Shown one piece after another: positions 19,325 to 28,826 of a DNA stretch of 64,000 bases. The stretch is from Serratia silvae (GTDB lineage Bacteria; Pseudomonadota; Gammaproteobacteria; Enterobacterales; Enterobacteriaceae): contig NZ_JAGQDC010000001.1 in the NCBI RefSeq assembly GCF_023282985.1, positions 124,001 through 188,000 on the forward strand, given 5' to 3'. The notes under the pieces were generated by a model that was not told the DNA's origin, ran no database searches, and was given only the letters and a program-made list of their open reading frames with translations. Position 1 is the stretch's first letter. Every line of letters begins with the position of its first letter. The position numbers and the translations under genes are program-made.

Positions 19325-19827
19325 TATTTTGTTCTTATGAGAGAGAGGTGTCGATTGGTGTTTGTTGTATGGTGGCTGATACAAAAATGGAGATGGATTA
19401 GTCGAATAGTCAGAGGCAGCGACCACCCGTTTCATCGTTGGTGAGGAATAACGTCACATTACAAATTTGCAAATAATGTGGGCTGATTATCATTTAATCT
19501 GGGTTTCAGGCTCGGAGAGAATCGCCTAATGTGGGTTGAAAAACACCGTTGATTGCAGGTCGGGCAGTCTTCGATGTCAGGTCGTTACACATACTGACTT
19601 CCCACCGTACAAGTTCCTTCTCCTTTTTTGGGGAGAGGGAAATGCCCCTATCCTGCTAATTATTAAACCTTACTCATTGATCTTTTTGCTTCTAACCGCA
19701 CAAGACTTTCCTCTTTCTCCGGCAAATTTTCGCTTATGATCTATATTTATCAGGGCGCATAGCGGTAACTGAGCGTAAAACACTATTGTATCCACATAAT
19801 TTAGATAGTTATTCGGTAGTGTTGCCG
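19325..19827. other. gene-free region between the island and osmY
   Basis: AT-rich, no credible gene; the short frames present lack ribosome binding sites and family resemblance. It holds an interrupted palindrome CACATTA..TAATGTG (19455-19480) around CAAATTTG, which looks like an operator, and a weak CTCC-TTTTTT-GGGGAG stem near 19620. Confidence 0.6.
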
Positions 19828-19904
19828 ATTGGAGACAGTCCTACCTTAGCAATATCAATAAGATAGTGATGTGGCTCTCAAATTAACTGCTATCTGTCTC
19901 CAAT
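19828..19904. repeat. 77-bp segment bounded by 11-bp perfect inverted repeats
   Basis: ATTGGAGACAG (19828-19838) and CTGTCTCCAAT (19894-19904) are exact reverse complements 55 bp apart. No target-site duplication is evident. It could be a miniature transposable element, a solo insertion-sequence scar or a structured RNA; nothing in it codes. Confidence 0.55.
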
Positions 19905-20132
19905 AGACGACGGTTTTGCGCTTTATTGTTGCTCAGTTGTTTTGTTGTTGTTGATTTTTAACGGCGTTTTTAACTTGGCACGGGCATTGCAGCAGTGTTC
20001 ATCGTAGAGCAATAGTCCGGTCGTGAACGTTAGATTGTATAGAGATCGTGAAGTATTCATTTGAGTTAGCCGCATCTGGCGGCACAAGAGCCCGCAGTAG
20101 TTTGGGGTTCTACAACAAGAAGGAAGAGATCG

Positions 20133-20747
20133 ATGAAAAATACCAAGTTTGCACATTCGCTGATGGCAGTCGTTTTGGGTTCGGTACTGGTTAGTGGTTC
20201 GGCCCTGGCTGAAGAGACCTTGATGAACAAAGCATCCGGCGTAGTTGATAGTACTGGTGCCAAAATCGATAGCTCCATGAAAAAAGTCGACAGCTATATG
20301 GATGACAGCGGCATAACGGCTAAAGTTAAAAGTGCGCTGGTTGACGATAAAGCCATCAAAAGTACCGACATCTCGGTGGAAACCGAAAAGGGTGTGGTGA
20401 CGTTGAGCGGTTTTGTCGCTACTCAGGCTCAGGCTGAGCAAGCGGTTAAAGTCGCGGGCCAGGTGGAAGGGGTCAAATCCGTCAGCGATAAGCTGCACGT
20501 GAAAGATAAAGCGACCCAGTCGGTGAAATCTTATGCTGGTGACACCGCGACTACCAGCGAACTGAAAGCTAAACTGCTGGCCGATGACATCGTGCCTTCA
20601 CGCAACGTGAAAGTAGAAACCACCGATGGTGTGGTGCAGCTTTCCGGTGAGGTGAAAACCCAGGCGCAGTCTGACCGTGCCGAAAGTATTGCCAAAGCCA
20701 TTGATGGCGTGAAAAGCGTCAAGAACGATCTGGCAGTAAAACCGTAA
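20133..20747 (+). CDS. osmY: hyperosmotically inducible periplasmic protein OsmY
   Basis: 204-aa periplasmic protein with an N-terminal signal peptide cleaved near SGSALA-EE and two BON domains (about residues 60-125 and 138-204; [23 protein letters not shown] and [15 protein letters not shown]). In E. coli it is an RpoS- and osmotic-stress-induced chaperone-like protein of the periplasm. It starts at ATG 20133 after AAGAAGGAAGAG. Its position after the prfC region is ancestral, now separated by the accessory island. Confidence 0.95.
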   Translation: MKNTKFAHSLMAVVLGSVLVSGSALAEETLMNKASGVVDSTGAKIDSSMKKVDSYMDDSGITAKVKSALVDDKAIKSTDISVETEKGVVTLSGFVATQAQAEQAVKVAGQVEGVKSVSDKLHVKDKATQSVKSYAGDTATTSELKAKLLADDIVPSRNVKVETTDGVVQLSGEVKTQAQSDRAESIAKAIDGVKSVKNDLAVKP

Positions 20748-20887
20748 TCATCAGTAACAGTAAGCTAGAATCCCAGGCGGATGCCTGGGATGTACCACCA
20801 GAAATAGAATAACCCGCAGTTTTAAGCCGCACCCAGCAGGGGCGAGCCGAACGCGAAATTTTTTATCACCATGGTAAGGAGAGGCTT

Positions 20888-21049
20888 ATGTTTCGATGGG
20901 GCATTATTTTTTTAGTTATTGCATTGATCGCCGCAGCACTGGGTTTTGGTTCGTTGGCAGGTACTGCTGCCTGGGCTGCCAAAGTGGTGTTCGTGGTTGG
21001 GATCATCCTGTTCCTGGTCAGCCTGTTTACTGGCCGTCGGCGCCCTTAG
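20888..21049 (+). CDS. ytjA: DUF1328 small membrane protein YtjA
   Basis: 53-aa hydrophobic protein, [20 protein letters not shown] at the start and SLFTGRRRP at the end, with two membrane helices. It is almost the same as E. coli YtjA, which also lies next to osmY. ATG 20888 follows AAGGAGAGG. Function unknown; the family is widespread and stress-associated. Confidence 0.92.
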   Translation: MFRWGIIFLVIALIAAALGFGSLAGTAAWAAKVVFVVGIILFLVSLFTGRRRP

Positions 21050-21106
21050 CGTCTCTCTAAACTGTAACAAAGCTTGATTCCTTTCCTCAATGCCAGGAGG
21101 CAGTTC

Positions 21107-21292
21107 ATGAACAGCGACATCATTGTTGGCCGCTGGAAACAGCTGAAAGGCCAGGTTTGGCAGGCATGGGCGGAGTTTTCCGGCAATGACGGCCTGTGGC
21201 TGGCTGGGAGCAATGACTGCCTCTCTGGCGTATTACAAGAAGATTACGGAAGAGAGCAAGAAGAGGTATCCTCGGGGAAACGGTCATATTGA
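21107..21292 (+). CDS. CsbD-family stress protein
   Basis: 61-aa protein starting MNSDIIVGRWKQLKGQVWQAW and containing GVLQEDYGREQEE, the pattern of CsbD/YjbJ general-stress proteins (G-x-WKQ-x-KG and YG-x-x-x-x-E). ATG 21107 lies 6 bp after AGGAGG. It stands between two stress-type genes (osmY, ytjA) and yjjU, and ends 10 bp before the proposed yjjU start. The C-terminus is shorter than usual. Not in this place in E. coli. Confidence 0.72.
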   Translation: MNSDIIVGRWKQLKGQVWQAWAEFSGNDGLWLAGSNDCLSGVLQEDYGREQEEVSSGKRSY

Positions 21293-21302
21293 GGATACGG
21301 GT

Positions 21303-22415
21303 TTGGGATATAGAATACCCATCACGCTCGGTAATATAGAACCCCTGGCGTATAAACCATACCGGCCCGGTAAAATGGCGCTGGTGTGTGAGGGCGGCGG
21401 ACAGCGCGGTATCTTTACCGCCGGTGTACTGGATGAATTCCAGCGCGCCCGCTTTAACCCTTTTGATCTGATGATTGGCACCTCTGCTGGCGCGCAGAAC
21501 CTCTCGGCTTTTATTTGTGGTCAGATGGGCTACGCACGGCGGGTGATCACCCGCTACACCACCTCTGCCAATTTCTTCAACCCGTTGCGCTTTGTGCGTG
21601 GTGGGCATCTTATTGATCTCGATTGGTTATTGGATATTACCTCACAACAGCTGCCGCTGGCTTTTGATGTGGCGGAAAAGCAGCTGATTGATGGCCGTGA
21701 ATTTCTGGTGTGTGCCTGCCGCAGCGATGACTTTGCGCCGGTTTATCTGCCTGCGGTGCGGGATAGCTGGTTACCAGCCATCAAGGCTTCCAGCGCTATC
21801 CCCGGTTTTTACCGTATGGGCGTAGAGCTGGATGGCATCAGCTATCAGGATGGCGGCATCAGCGATGCCATCCCCGTGGAAGAAGCCTATCGCCGTGGGG
21901 CGGATACCATCGTGGTGATCCGCACCGTGCCTTCACAGATGGTTTACACGCCGAAGTGGATGAAACGCATGGAGCACTGGCTGGGGGAAAGCAGCCTGCA
22001 GCAAATGGTGCGGGTGTTGCAGCATCATGAGCAGAGCTATTTGCGCATCCAGCAATTTATTGAAAAACCGCCCGGCAAACTGCGCATCTTCGAAATATTC
22101 CCGCCTAAGCCGCTGGCGAGCAATGCGCTCGGCAGCCGTTTGCCCGCACTGAATCGCGATTATCATCTGGGGCGCCGTTGTGGGCGCTATTTCCTGGCGA
22201 CGGTAGGCCATTGGCTGCTGGAGCAGGAAAAGAGTGATGGCATTAAGGTGAAAAAGTCGCTATCACGTCGTTTGCTCCAACCGGAAACAGTGCGGATGCC
22301 GTCGCCGATTATTACCGATGTGCTTAACCCGCACAGCCATTCTGTGCAGCCTGAAGTTACGCCAAAAATCATCCTGCCAGGTGAGGTCACTCCTGGTGAT
22401 GGAGAAGTGCGGTGA
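21303..22415 (+). CDS. yjjU: patatin-like phospholipase YjjU
   Basis: 370-aa patatin-family hydrolase. The oxyanion loop GGGQRG, nucleophile elbow GTSAG and catalytic Asp in DGGISD are all present, so it is probably an active lipid acyl hydrolase. The start is taken as TTG 21303, 8 nt after GAGG, giving MGYRIPITLGNI, which aligns with the MGQRIPVTLGNI start of E. coli YjjU. A start at 21186 would run through the CsbD-like gene. yjjV overlaps its end by 4 bp. Confidence 0.9.
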   Translation: MGYRIPITLGNIEPLAYKPYRPGKMALVCEGGGQRGIFTAGVLDEFQRARFNPFDLMIGTSAGAQNLSAFICGQMGYARRVITRYTTSANFFNPLRFVRGGHLIDLDWLLDITSQQLPLAFDVAEKQLIDGREFLVCACRSDDFAPVYLPAVRDSWLPAIKASSAIPGFYRMGVELDGISYQDGGISDAIPVEEAYRRGADTIVVIRTVPSQMVYTPKWMKRMEHWLGESSLQQMVRVLQHHEQSYLRIQQFIEKPPGKLRIFEIFPPKPLASNALGSRLPALNRDYHLGRRCGRYFLATVGHWLLEQEKSDGIKVKKSLSRRLLQPETVRMPSPIITDVLNPHSHSVQPEVTPKIILPGEVTPGDGEVR

Positions 22416-23200
22416 GTTACGCCTTTGTCGATACTCATTGCCACTTTGATTTCCCCCCTTTTAGCGGTAATGAAGCGGCGAGCCTGGCAGTGGCCGCCCA
22501 AGCCGGGGTGCAGCAAATTATAGTGCCTGCGGTAACGGCCGATCGCTTTGTACGCATTCTCAAACTGGCGCGCGAACATACCCCGCTGTTCGCTGCACTG
22601 GGCCTACATCCGCTGTATATCGCCCAGCACCATGATGAACAGCTTGAACAACTGGCCGGCTTCCTGGCGAGCAAGCCGCAGAAGCTGGTGGCTGTGGGGG
22701 AGATTGGGTTGGATCTGTATATGGCAGAGCCGCAGTTTGAACGCCAACAGGCGTTGCTCAAGGCACAGCTGAAGCTGGCAAAGCAGTATGATCTGCCGGT
22801 GATCCTGCATTCCCGTCGTAGTCACGATCAGCTGGCTGCTGCATTGCGTCGTACCGAGGTACCGCGCTGTGGCGTGGTGCATGGTTTTGCTGGCAGTCTG
22901 GCCCAGGCGCAGGCTTTTATTCGCCTGGGATATTACATCGGCGTTGGTGGCACGATCAGCTATGAACGGGCGCAGAAGACCCGCCAGGTGATGGCGCAGT
23001 TGCCGTTGACCTCGTTGTTGCTGGAAACCGATGCGCCGGATATGCCGTTGGCGGGTTATCAAGGGCAGCCGAACCGGCCCGAACGGGCTGCGGAGGTGTT
23101 TAAGGTACTTTGCCAACTGCGGCCTGAATCTGCGGACGACATTGCCGAACAGCTACAACAAAATAGCCAATCCCTGTTTGCATTAGATCCATATGCCTAA
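22412..23200 (+). CDS. yjjV: TatD-family metal-dependent hydrolase YjjV
   Basis: 262-aa TIM-barrel hydrolase of the TatD family (metal-dependent DNase/phosphatase types). Metal ligands are seen in VDTHCHFDF (H-x-H), GEIGLD, ILHSR, VVHGF and ETDAPD. Start GTG 22412 overlaps the yjjU stop in a GTGA junction. Length matches E. coli YjjV (259 aa). The yjjW-yjjI genes that follow in E. coli are absent here. Confidence 0.92.
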   Translation: MSYAFVDTHCHFDFPPFSGNEAASLAVAAQAGVQQIIVPAVTADRFVRILKLAREHTPLFAALGLHPLYIAQHHDEQLEQLAGFLASKPQKLVAVGEIGLDLYMAEPQFERQQALLKAQLKLAKQYDLPVILHSRRSHDQLAAALRRTEVPRCGVVHGFAGSLAQAQAFIRLGYYIGVGGTISYERAQKTRQVMAQLPLTSLLLETDAPDMPLAGYQGQPNRPERAAEVFKVLCQLRPESADDIAEQLQQNSQSLFALDPYA

Positions 23201-23207
23201 CTTTATA

Positions 23208-23223
23208 TGTGATTTTCGTCACG
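23208..23223 (+). promoter_or_regulatory. CRP-type site upstream of the nucleoside transporter
   Basis: TGTGATTTTCGTCACG fits TGTGA-N6-TCAC(A), 7 bp after the yjjV stop and about 160 bp ahead of the transporter ATG. Weaker TGTGA-like repeats follow at 23227 and 23260, as in CRP/CytR-controlled nucleoside promoters. Confidence 0.65.
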
Positions 23224-23383
23224 TTTTGTGATTTTCAGTTACTTCCACTTGTATATATTTGTGACATAAAACGAGTCTCATCCCGCCTCGCTCAGTATAA
23301 TTGCGTCCCATTATCGCCCTTGAGCAACCCGTTTCATCCAGCGGGCCGGGGGCATTTCTTCTTCGCAACAGGGACATACTCGT

Positions 23384-24661
23384 ATGCAACTCTTCATGAG
23401 CCTGGTCGGTATGGTGGTCTTGATCGCCATTGCGGTGCTGCTTTCCAGCAACCGGCGCGCTATTAAACTGCGTACCGTACTCGGCGCGTTTATCATCCAG
23501 ATTGGCATTGGTGCGCTGGTGCTCTATGTCCCTGTCGGGCGCCGTATTCTTGGTGGCATGTCGGAAGGGGTGGCAAACGTCATCGCTTACGGTAACGAGG
23601 GCATCTCTTTCATTTTCGGTGGCCTGGTCTCCGACAAAATGTTTGAAGTGTTCGGCGGTGGCGGCTTTGTGTTCGCACTGCGCGTGTTACCGGTGATTGT
23701 GTTCTTCTCCTCGCTGATTGCGGTGCTCTACTATCTGGGCATCATGCAGGTGGTGATCAAGCTCCTCGGCGGTGGTTTGCATAAATTGTTAGGTACCTCG
23801 CGTACCGAATCGCTGTCAGCCACGGCCAATATTTTTGTGGGCCAGACCGAAGCGCCGCTGGTGGTACGCCCTTATATCGCCACTATGACCCAGTCGGAGC
23901 TGTTTGCCGTGATGTGCGGTGGCCTGGCTTCGGTAGCCGGTTCCGTGCTGGCGGGCTATGCCCAGATGGGGGTGCCGTTGGAATATCTGATCGCCGCTTC
24001 CTTTATGGCCGCGCCGGGTGGGCTGTTGTTTGCCAAACTGATGGTGCCGGAAACCGAAAATACTCAAGACCGAGCCGATGCGATGAAGCTGATCGCCGAA
24101 GACGATCGCCCGGCCAACGTCATTGATGCCGCTGCCTCGGGTGCGGCATCTGGTATGCAACTGGCCTTGAATGTGGGGGCGATGCTGTTGGCATTTATCG
24201 CTCTGATCGCGCTGCTTAACGGTATTCTTGGCGGTATTGGTGGCTGGTTCGATTTCCCGCAGCTGTCACTAGAGCTGATCCTGGGCTGGGTGTTCTCGCC
24301 CATCGCCTTCCTGATCGGCGTGCCTTGGAGTGAAGCCATGGTGGCCGGTTCGTTTATCGGCCAGAAGGTGATCGTGAATGAATTCGTGGCTTACATGAAC
24401 TTTGGTGCTTACCTGCGTCCAGATGACGTGGTAGCCGCTGAGGGGCTACAGGTGTTGTCACAGCACACCAAGGCGATCATCTCCTTTGCGCTGTGCGGGT
24501 TTGCCAACCTCTCTTCCGTGGCGATCCTGTTGGGCGGGCTGGGCAGTATGGCACCGGGCCGTCGTCACGATATTGCCCGTTTCGGTTTGAAAGCGGTGGC
24601 GGCCGGTACCTTATCCAACCTGATGAGTGCCACCATCGCCGGATTCTTCTTGGCGTTGTAA
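23384..24661 (+). CDS. NupC/NupX-type concentrative nucleoside transporter
   Basis: 425-aa inner-membrane protein of the CNT family, close to the YeiJ (NupX)/YeiM type by length and motifs. Features: about 8-10 membrane segments, [18 protein letters not shown] with the conserved G-x-[28 protein letters not shown] and [11 protein letters not shown]. It probably imports nucleosides by cation symport. It lies just upstream of deoC with CRP-like boxes ahead of both, tying nucleoside uptake to breakdown. ATG 23384 is preceded by weak signals only. Confidence 0.88.
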   Translation: MQLFMSLVGMVVLIAIAVLLSSNRRAIKLRTVLGAFIIQIGIGALVLYVPVGRRILGGMSEGVANVIAYGNEGISFIFGGLVSDKMFEVFGGGGFVFALRVLPVIVFFSSLIAVLYYLGIMQVVIKLLGGGLHKLLGTSRTESLSATANIFVGQTEAPLVVRPYIATMTQSELFAVMCGGLASVAGSVLAGYAQMGVPLEYLIAASFMAAPGGLLFAKLMVPETENTQDRADAMKLIAEDDRPANVIDAAASGAASGMQLALNVGAMLLAFIALIALLNGILGGIGGWFDFPQLSLELILGWVFSPIAFLIGVPWSEAMVAGSFIGQKVIVNEFVAYMNFGAYLRPDDVVAAEGLQVLSQHTKAIISFALCGFANLSSVAILLGGLGSMAPGRRHDIARFGLKAVAAGTLSNLMSATIAGFFLAL

Positions 24662-24774
24662 GCTATACTTGGCATCAAACCAGGCTCCAGCAGGGGCCTG
24701 GTTGCCCGCAAAGTGGGCATTTTCCTGATGACCGCCTTCTCTTTAGTGAATTTGTGAACAATATCGCGTTATTT

Positions 24775-24790
24775 TGTGATGATCTTCACA
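24775..24790 (+). promoter_or_regulatory. upstream CRP site of the deo promoter
   Basis: TGTGATGATCTTCACA is an exact TGTGA-N6-TCACA match. It is centred 52 bp before the second box at 24827-24842, close to the CRP-CytR-CRP layout of E. coli deoP2. Confidence 0.75.
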
Positions 24791-24826
24791 TATAATTCAG
24801 TCCTGTTACAGTGCTATCGTGTGTAG

Positions 24827-24842
24827 TGTGAATCAGAACACA
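24827..24842 (+). promoter_or_regulatory. downstream CRP-like site of the deo promoter
   Basis: TGTGAATCAGAACACA, one base off the TCACA half. If it sits near -40, transcription would start around 24875, about 137 bp ahead of deoC. The space between the two boxes would hold CytR. I see no clear DeoR operator. Confidence 0.6.
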
Positions 24843-25011
24843 AATATGCCAGAGTGATCGTGTTCAAATAGCGATCGCTGGCTATTCGCAATCGAAGGGC
24901 TATGTGCGGTGAGAAGGATCTCAGTTGCTGGCGTGGGAAGACTGTCCCGCGCGCTATCTTCAAGGAACCAAGTCCGCTCGCCAACATCAGAATGCTCAGT
25001 TGGAGAGTTTT

Positions 25012-25791
25012 ATGACCGAATTAACCGCAGCAGCGCAACGCGCGCTGAACCTGATGGATTTAACCACGCTGAACGAAGATGATACCGACGAGAAAGTGAT
25101 CGCGTTGTGTCGTCAGGCGAACAGCCCGGCAGGCCATACTGCCGCCATCTGCATCTATCCGCGTTTTATCCCGATTGCCCGCAAAACGCTGCGTGAGCAG
25201 GGGACGCCAGATATCCGTATCGCCACCGTCACCAACTTCCCGCATGGCAATGATGATATCGACATCGCCGTGGCGGAAACCCGTGCGGCCATCGCCTACG
25301 GTGCCGATGAAGTTGACGTGGTATTCCCTTACCGTGCCCTGATGGCCGGTAACGAAAGCGTGGGCTTTGAACTGGTCAAACAGTGCAAGCAGGCCTGCGC
25401 CGCTGCCAACGTGCTGCTGAAAGTGATCATCGAAACCGGTGAGCTGAAGCAGGCGGAACTGATCCGTAAAGCATCCGAGATCTCCATCAAGGCCGGGGCT
25501 GATTTTATCAAGACCTCTACCGGTAAGGTACCGGTCAACGCCACGCTGGAAAGCGCAGAGCTGATGATGACCGTGATCCGTGATATGGGCGTAGGCAAAA
25601 CCGTTGGCTTCAAGCCAGCTGGTGGCGTGCGTACCGCAGAAGATGCACAACAGTATCTGCAACTTGCCGAACGTCTGTTGGGGGAAGGCTGGGCCGATGC
25701 GCGCCACTTCCGCTTTGGCGCGTCAAGCCTGTTAGCCAGCCTGCTGACTACGCTGGGGCATAGCACCCAAGCCTCTGGCAACGGTTACTGA
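25012..25791 (+). CDS. deoC: deoxyribose-phosphate aldolase
   Basis: 259-aa class I aldolase, the same length as E. coli DeoC, splitting 2-deoxyribose 5-phosphate into acetaldehyde and glyceraldehyde 3-phosphate. The Schiff-base lysine is in [10 protein letters not shown] and the second catalytic lysine in [10 protein letters not shown]. The chosen start is ATG 25012 after TGGAGAG, giving [17 protein letters not shown]; the frame stays open back to 24925. First gene of deoCABD. Confidence 0.96.
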   Translation: MTELTAAAQRALNLMDLTTLNEDDTDEKVIALCRQANSPAGHTAAICIYPRFIPIARKTLREQGTPDIRIATVTNFPHGNDDIDIAVAETRAAIAYGADEVDVVFPYRALMAGNESVGFELVKQCKQACAAANVLLKVIIETGELKQAELIRKASEISIKAGADFIKTSTGKVPVNATLESAELMMTVIRDMGVGKTVGFKPAGGVRTAEDAQQYLQLAERLLGEGWADARHFRFGASSLLASLLTTLGHSTQASGNGY

Positions 25792-25796
25792 TTTTC

Positions 25797-25922
25797 ATAC
25801 CCTTCGTCTTTCAAGCCGTAGCGTTGTTGGCTGCGAACGTAAACCCCAGTCACTTATGATGTATAAGCTCCTGGGGATTTACGTTCTTACCGCCTAGCTA
25901 CAACTTGAAATCCATTGGGTAT
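25797..25922. repeat. ERIC element between deoC and deoA
   Basis: 126 bp in reverse orientation: ataccc..tctttcaagccgtagcgttgttgg, core CCAGTCACTTATG..ATAAGCTCCTGGGG, and aacttgaaatccattgggta. It starts 5 bp after the deoC stop, inside the operon. Confidence 0.95.
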
Positions 25923-26020
25923 CTTGCGGCATACTGCTTTCTTTCGGGCGCGACAACGTTGATAACGTTTCCCGGTGGTATGTCGAGTCATCCAAATATC
26001 AGCTAAAACAGGGGGCCACT

Positions 26021-27343
26021 TTGTTCTTGGCACAAGAAATAATCCGTAAAAAACGTGACGGGCAACCGTTGAGCGAAGCCGAGATCCGCTTCTTCATTAA
26101 TGGCATTCGTGACAACGTGGTGTCAGAAGGGCAGATTGCCGCGCTGGCGATGACCATCTATTTCCACGACATGACGATGCCAGAGCGTGTAGCTCTCACC
26201 ATGGCAATGCGTGATTCCGGCACGGTGCTGGATTGGAAAAGCCTGTCGCTGAACGGCCCGATTGTGGATAAACACTCCACCGGCGGCGTGGGCGACGTGA
26301 CTTCGCTGATGCTTGGCCCGATGGTGGCAGCCTGTGGCGGCTATGTGCCGATGATTTCAGGTCGTGGCCTGGGCCACACCGGTGGTACGCTGGACAAGCT
26401 GGAAGCGATCCCGGGTTTTGATATTTTCCCGGACGACAATGCGTTCCGTAAGATCATCAAAGACGTTGGCGTGGCGATTATCGGCCAGACCAGCTCACTG
26501 GCTCCGGCAGACAAGCGTTTCTACGCGACGCGCGACATCACGGCTACCGTCGACTCCATTCCGCTGATCACCGGCTCGATTCTGGCGAAGAAACTGGCCG
26601 AAGGGTTGGATGCGCTGGTTATGGACGTGAAAGTTGGCAGCGGTGCCTTTATGCCGACCTACCAGTTGTCCGACGACCTGGCGCAGGCGATCGTGGGTGT
26701 TGCCAACGGTGCCGGTTGCAAGACGACCGCGCTGCTGACCGATATGAACCAGGTGCTGGCTTCCAGCGCAGGTAATGCGGTCGAAGTACGTGAAGCGGTA
26801 CGCTTCCTGACCGGGGAGTATCGCAATCCGCGTCTGCTGGAAGTGACCATGGCGCTGAGCGTGGAAATGTTGCTGTCTGGTGGTCTGGCCACCGACGACG
26901 CTGACGCGCGCGCCAAACTGCAGGCGGTGCTGGATAACGGTAAAGCGGCGGAGATCTTTGGCCGCATGGTGGCGGCGCAGAAAGGCCCAACCGATTTTAT
27001 CGAGCGTTACGACAGCTATTTGCCAGCCGCGACGTTAACCAAGCCGGTTTATGCCGAAAAACCAGGTATCATTACTGCGATGGATACCCGTGCACTGGGT
27101 ATGGCGGTGGTGTCACTGGGCGGTGGCCGCCGTCGCGCGACCGATAGCATCGATTACAGCGTGGGCCTGACCGATATGGCTCGTCTGGGCGACACTGTCG
27201 ATACCCAGCGTCCGTTAGCAGTGATCCATGCCAACGACGAAGAGAGCTGGCAGCAGGCGGCAGATGCGGTACGCGGCGCGATGGTACTGGGCGACAAAGC
27301 GCCAGAAGTTACGCCGGTGGTCTACAAACGCATCTCTCAATAA
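26021..27343 (+). CDS. deoA: thymidine phosphorylase
   Basis: 440-aa pyrimidine nucleoside phosphorylase that converts thymidine plus phosphate to thymine and deoxyribose 1-phosphate. Family signature KHSTGGVGD and [16 protein letters not shown] are present, with the same length as E. coli DeoA. The start is TTG 26021 (L-F-L-A-Q-E), the same unusual start as I recall for E. coli deoA, preceded by AGGGGG. An ERIC lies on each side of the gene. Confidence 0.96.
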   Translation: MFLAQEIIRKKRDGQPLSEAEIRFFINGIRDNVVSEGQIAALAMTIYFHDMTMPERVALTMAMRDSGTVLDWKSLSLNGPIVDKHSTGGVGDVTSLMLGPMVAACGGYVPMISGRGLGHTGGTLDKLEAIPGFDIFPDDNAFRKIIKDVGVAIIGQTSSLAPADKRFYATRDITATVDSIPLITGSILAKKLAEGLDALVMDVKVGSGAFMPTYQLSDDLAQAIVGVANGAGCKTTALLTDMNQVLASSAGNAVEVREAVRFLTGEYRNPRLLEVTMALSVEMLLSGGLATDDADARAKLQAVLDNGKAAEIFGRMVAAQKGPTDFIERYDSYLPAATLTKPVYAEKPGIITAMDTRALGMAVVSLGGGRRRATDSIDYSVGLTDMARLGDTVDTQRPLAVIHANDEESWQQAADAVRGAMVLGDKAPEVTPVVYKRISQ

Positions 27344-27388
27344 CATTTTTTAAACGTTCAATGGCAGTTTTGAATTTTGTGACTGTTT

Positions 27389-27512
27389 ATACCCAATGGA
27401 TTTCGAGCTACAGCTAGGCGGAAAGTGCGCTCACCCCAGGAGCTTACTTAAGTAAGTGACTGGGGTGAGCGCACGCAGCCAACAACGCTGTAGCTTGAAA
27501 GACGCAGGGTAT
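27389..27512. repeat. ERIC element between deoA and deoB
   Basis: 124 bp in forward orientation: atacccaatggatttcgagc, core CCAGGAGCTTACTT / AAGTAAGTGACTGGGG, and tagcttgaaagacgcagggtat. It ends 26 bp before the deoB start. Confidence 0.95.
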
Positions 27513-27537
27513 CAGCGTGAATACGCAGGAGAGTATG

Positions 27538-28761
27538 ATGAAACGTACGTTTATTATGGTATTAGACTCATTCGGCATTGGCGCGAGTGAAGATGCCAAA
27601 AGCTTTGGCGATGAAGGTTCCGATACGCTTGGCCATATTGCTGCTGCCTGTGCGCGCGGCGAAGCCAACGTGGGCCGTAGCGGCCCGCTGACTCTGCCAA
27701 ACCTGAGCCGTCTGGGCCTGGGCAAAGCGGCGGAAGAATCCACCGGAAAGTTCCCGGAAGGCTTGGATAAAAACGCTGAAATCATCGGTGCTTACGGCCA
27801 TGCCAGCGAGCTTTCCTCCGGTAAGGATACGCCATCAGGCCACTGGGAAATTGCTGGTGTGCCGGTATTGTTCGACTGGGGCTACTTCTCGGACGAACAC
27901 AACAGCTTCCCGCAGGAACTGCTGGATAAGCTGGTGGCGCGTGCCAACCTGCCGGGCTATCTCGGTAACTGCCATTCATCCGGCACAGTGATCCTGGATC
28001 AACTGGGTGAAGAGCATATGAAAACCGGTAAGCCGATTTTCTACACCTCTGCGGACTCGGTGTTCCAGATTGCCTGTCATGAAGAGACTTTCGGCCTGGA
28101 TCGCCTGTACGAGCTGTGTGAGATTGCTCGTGAAGAGTTGACCGAAGGTGGCTACAATATCGGTCGTGTGATTGCCCGTCCGTTCCTGGGTAATAAGCCT
28201 GGTGAATTCCAGCGTACCGGTAATCGTCACGATCTGGCCGTGGAACCCCCAGCTCCAACCGTGCTGAAAAAGCTGGTTGATGAGAAGGGTGGCGAAGTGG
28301 TTTCCATCGGTAAGATTGCCGATATCTATGCCAACGTGGGGATCACCCAGAAGGTGAAAGCTACCGGGATCGACGCCCTGTTCGATGCCACTTTGGTTGA
28401 GATGGAAAAAGCGGGTGACAACACCATCGTGTTCACCAACTTTGTTGATTTCGACTCTTCCTACGGCCACCGCCGTGACGTGGCTGGCTATGCTGCCGCG
28501 CTGGAATTATTTGACCGCCGCCTGCCAGAGCTGCTGAAGCTGGTGAAAGGGGATGACATCATCATCTTCACCGCTGACCACGGCTGTGACCCGACCTGGC
28601 CTGGCTCCGACCACACCCGTGAGCATATCCCGGTTCTGGTCTATGGCCCGAAAGTCAAACCAGGCTCGCTGGGGCATCGCGAAACCTTCGCCGACATTGG
28701 CCAGACCGTCGCCAGCTATTTTGGCGTGTCGCCGATGGATTACGGCAAATCCATGCTTTAA
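27538..28761 (+). CDS. deoB: phosphopentomutase
   Basis: 407-aa Mn-dependent mutase of the alkaline-phosphatase superfamily, interconverting (deoxy)ribose 1- and 5-phosphates between DeoA/DeoD and DeoC. Metal-site motifs: [19 protein letters not shown] (phosphoacceptor Thr), and [19 protein letters not shown]. The start is set at ATG 27538, 6 nt after AGGAG and giving the E. coli length; ATG 27535 is too close to the ribosome binding site. Confidence 0.96.
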   Translation: MKRTFIMVLDSFGIGASEDAKSFGDEGSDTLGHIAAACARGEANVGRSGPLTLPNLSRLGLGKAAEESTGKFPEGLDKNAEIIGAYGHASELSSGKDTPSGHWEIAGVPVLFDWGYFSDEHNSFPQELLDKLVARANLPGYLGNCHSSGTVILDQLGEEHMKTGKPIFYTSADSVFQIACHEETFGLDRLYELCEIAREELTEGGYNIGRVIARPFLGNKPGEFQRTGNRHDLAVEPPAPTVLKKLVDEKGGEVVSIGKIADIYANVGITQKVKATGIDALFDATLVEMEKAGDNTIVFTNFVDFDSSYGHRRDVAGYAAALELFDRRLPELLKLVKGDDIIIFTADHGCDPTWPGSDHTREHIPVLVYGPKVKPGSLGHRETFADIGQTVASYFGVSPMDYGKSML

Positions 28762-28774
28762 TATCGCTTTTAAT

Positions 28775-28805
28775 GACGCTGGCCTTCACGCCAGCGTCTT
28801 TTTTT
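28775..28805 (+). terminator. intra-operon terminator between deoB and deoD
   Basis: GACGCTGGC - CTTCAC - GCCAGCGTC followed by seven Ts. It would partly uncouple deoD from deoCAB; E. coli is known to have extra promoter control before deoB-deoD. Confidence 0.85.
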
Positions 28806-28826
28806 CCATGAATTGGGGGATAGATT

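Noticed and set aside
15045-19330. Prophage
   Set aside because: Only a fibre-like gene is phage-related; no integrase, capsid, terminase, tail sheath or lysis gene is present.
19190-19435. 82-residue N-terminal extension of the S74 protein
   Set aside because: It would span the LexA box, is unlike a fibre, and AAGGAT precedes ATG 19189.
19536-19739. 67-codon plus-strand frame before osmY
   Set aside because: No ribosome binding site, low-complexity AT-rich sequence, no recognisable family.
25797-25922. ERICs as rho-independent terminators
   Set aside because: They form long hairpins but lack T-tracts, and operon genes continue beyond them.
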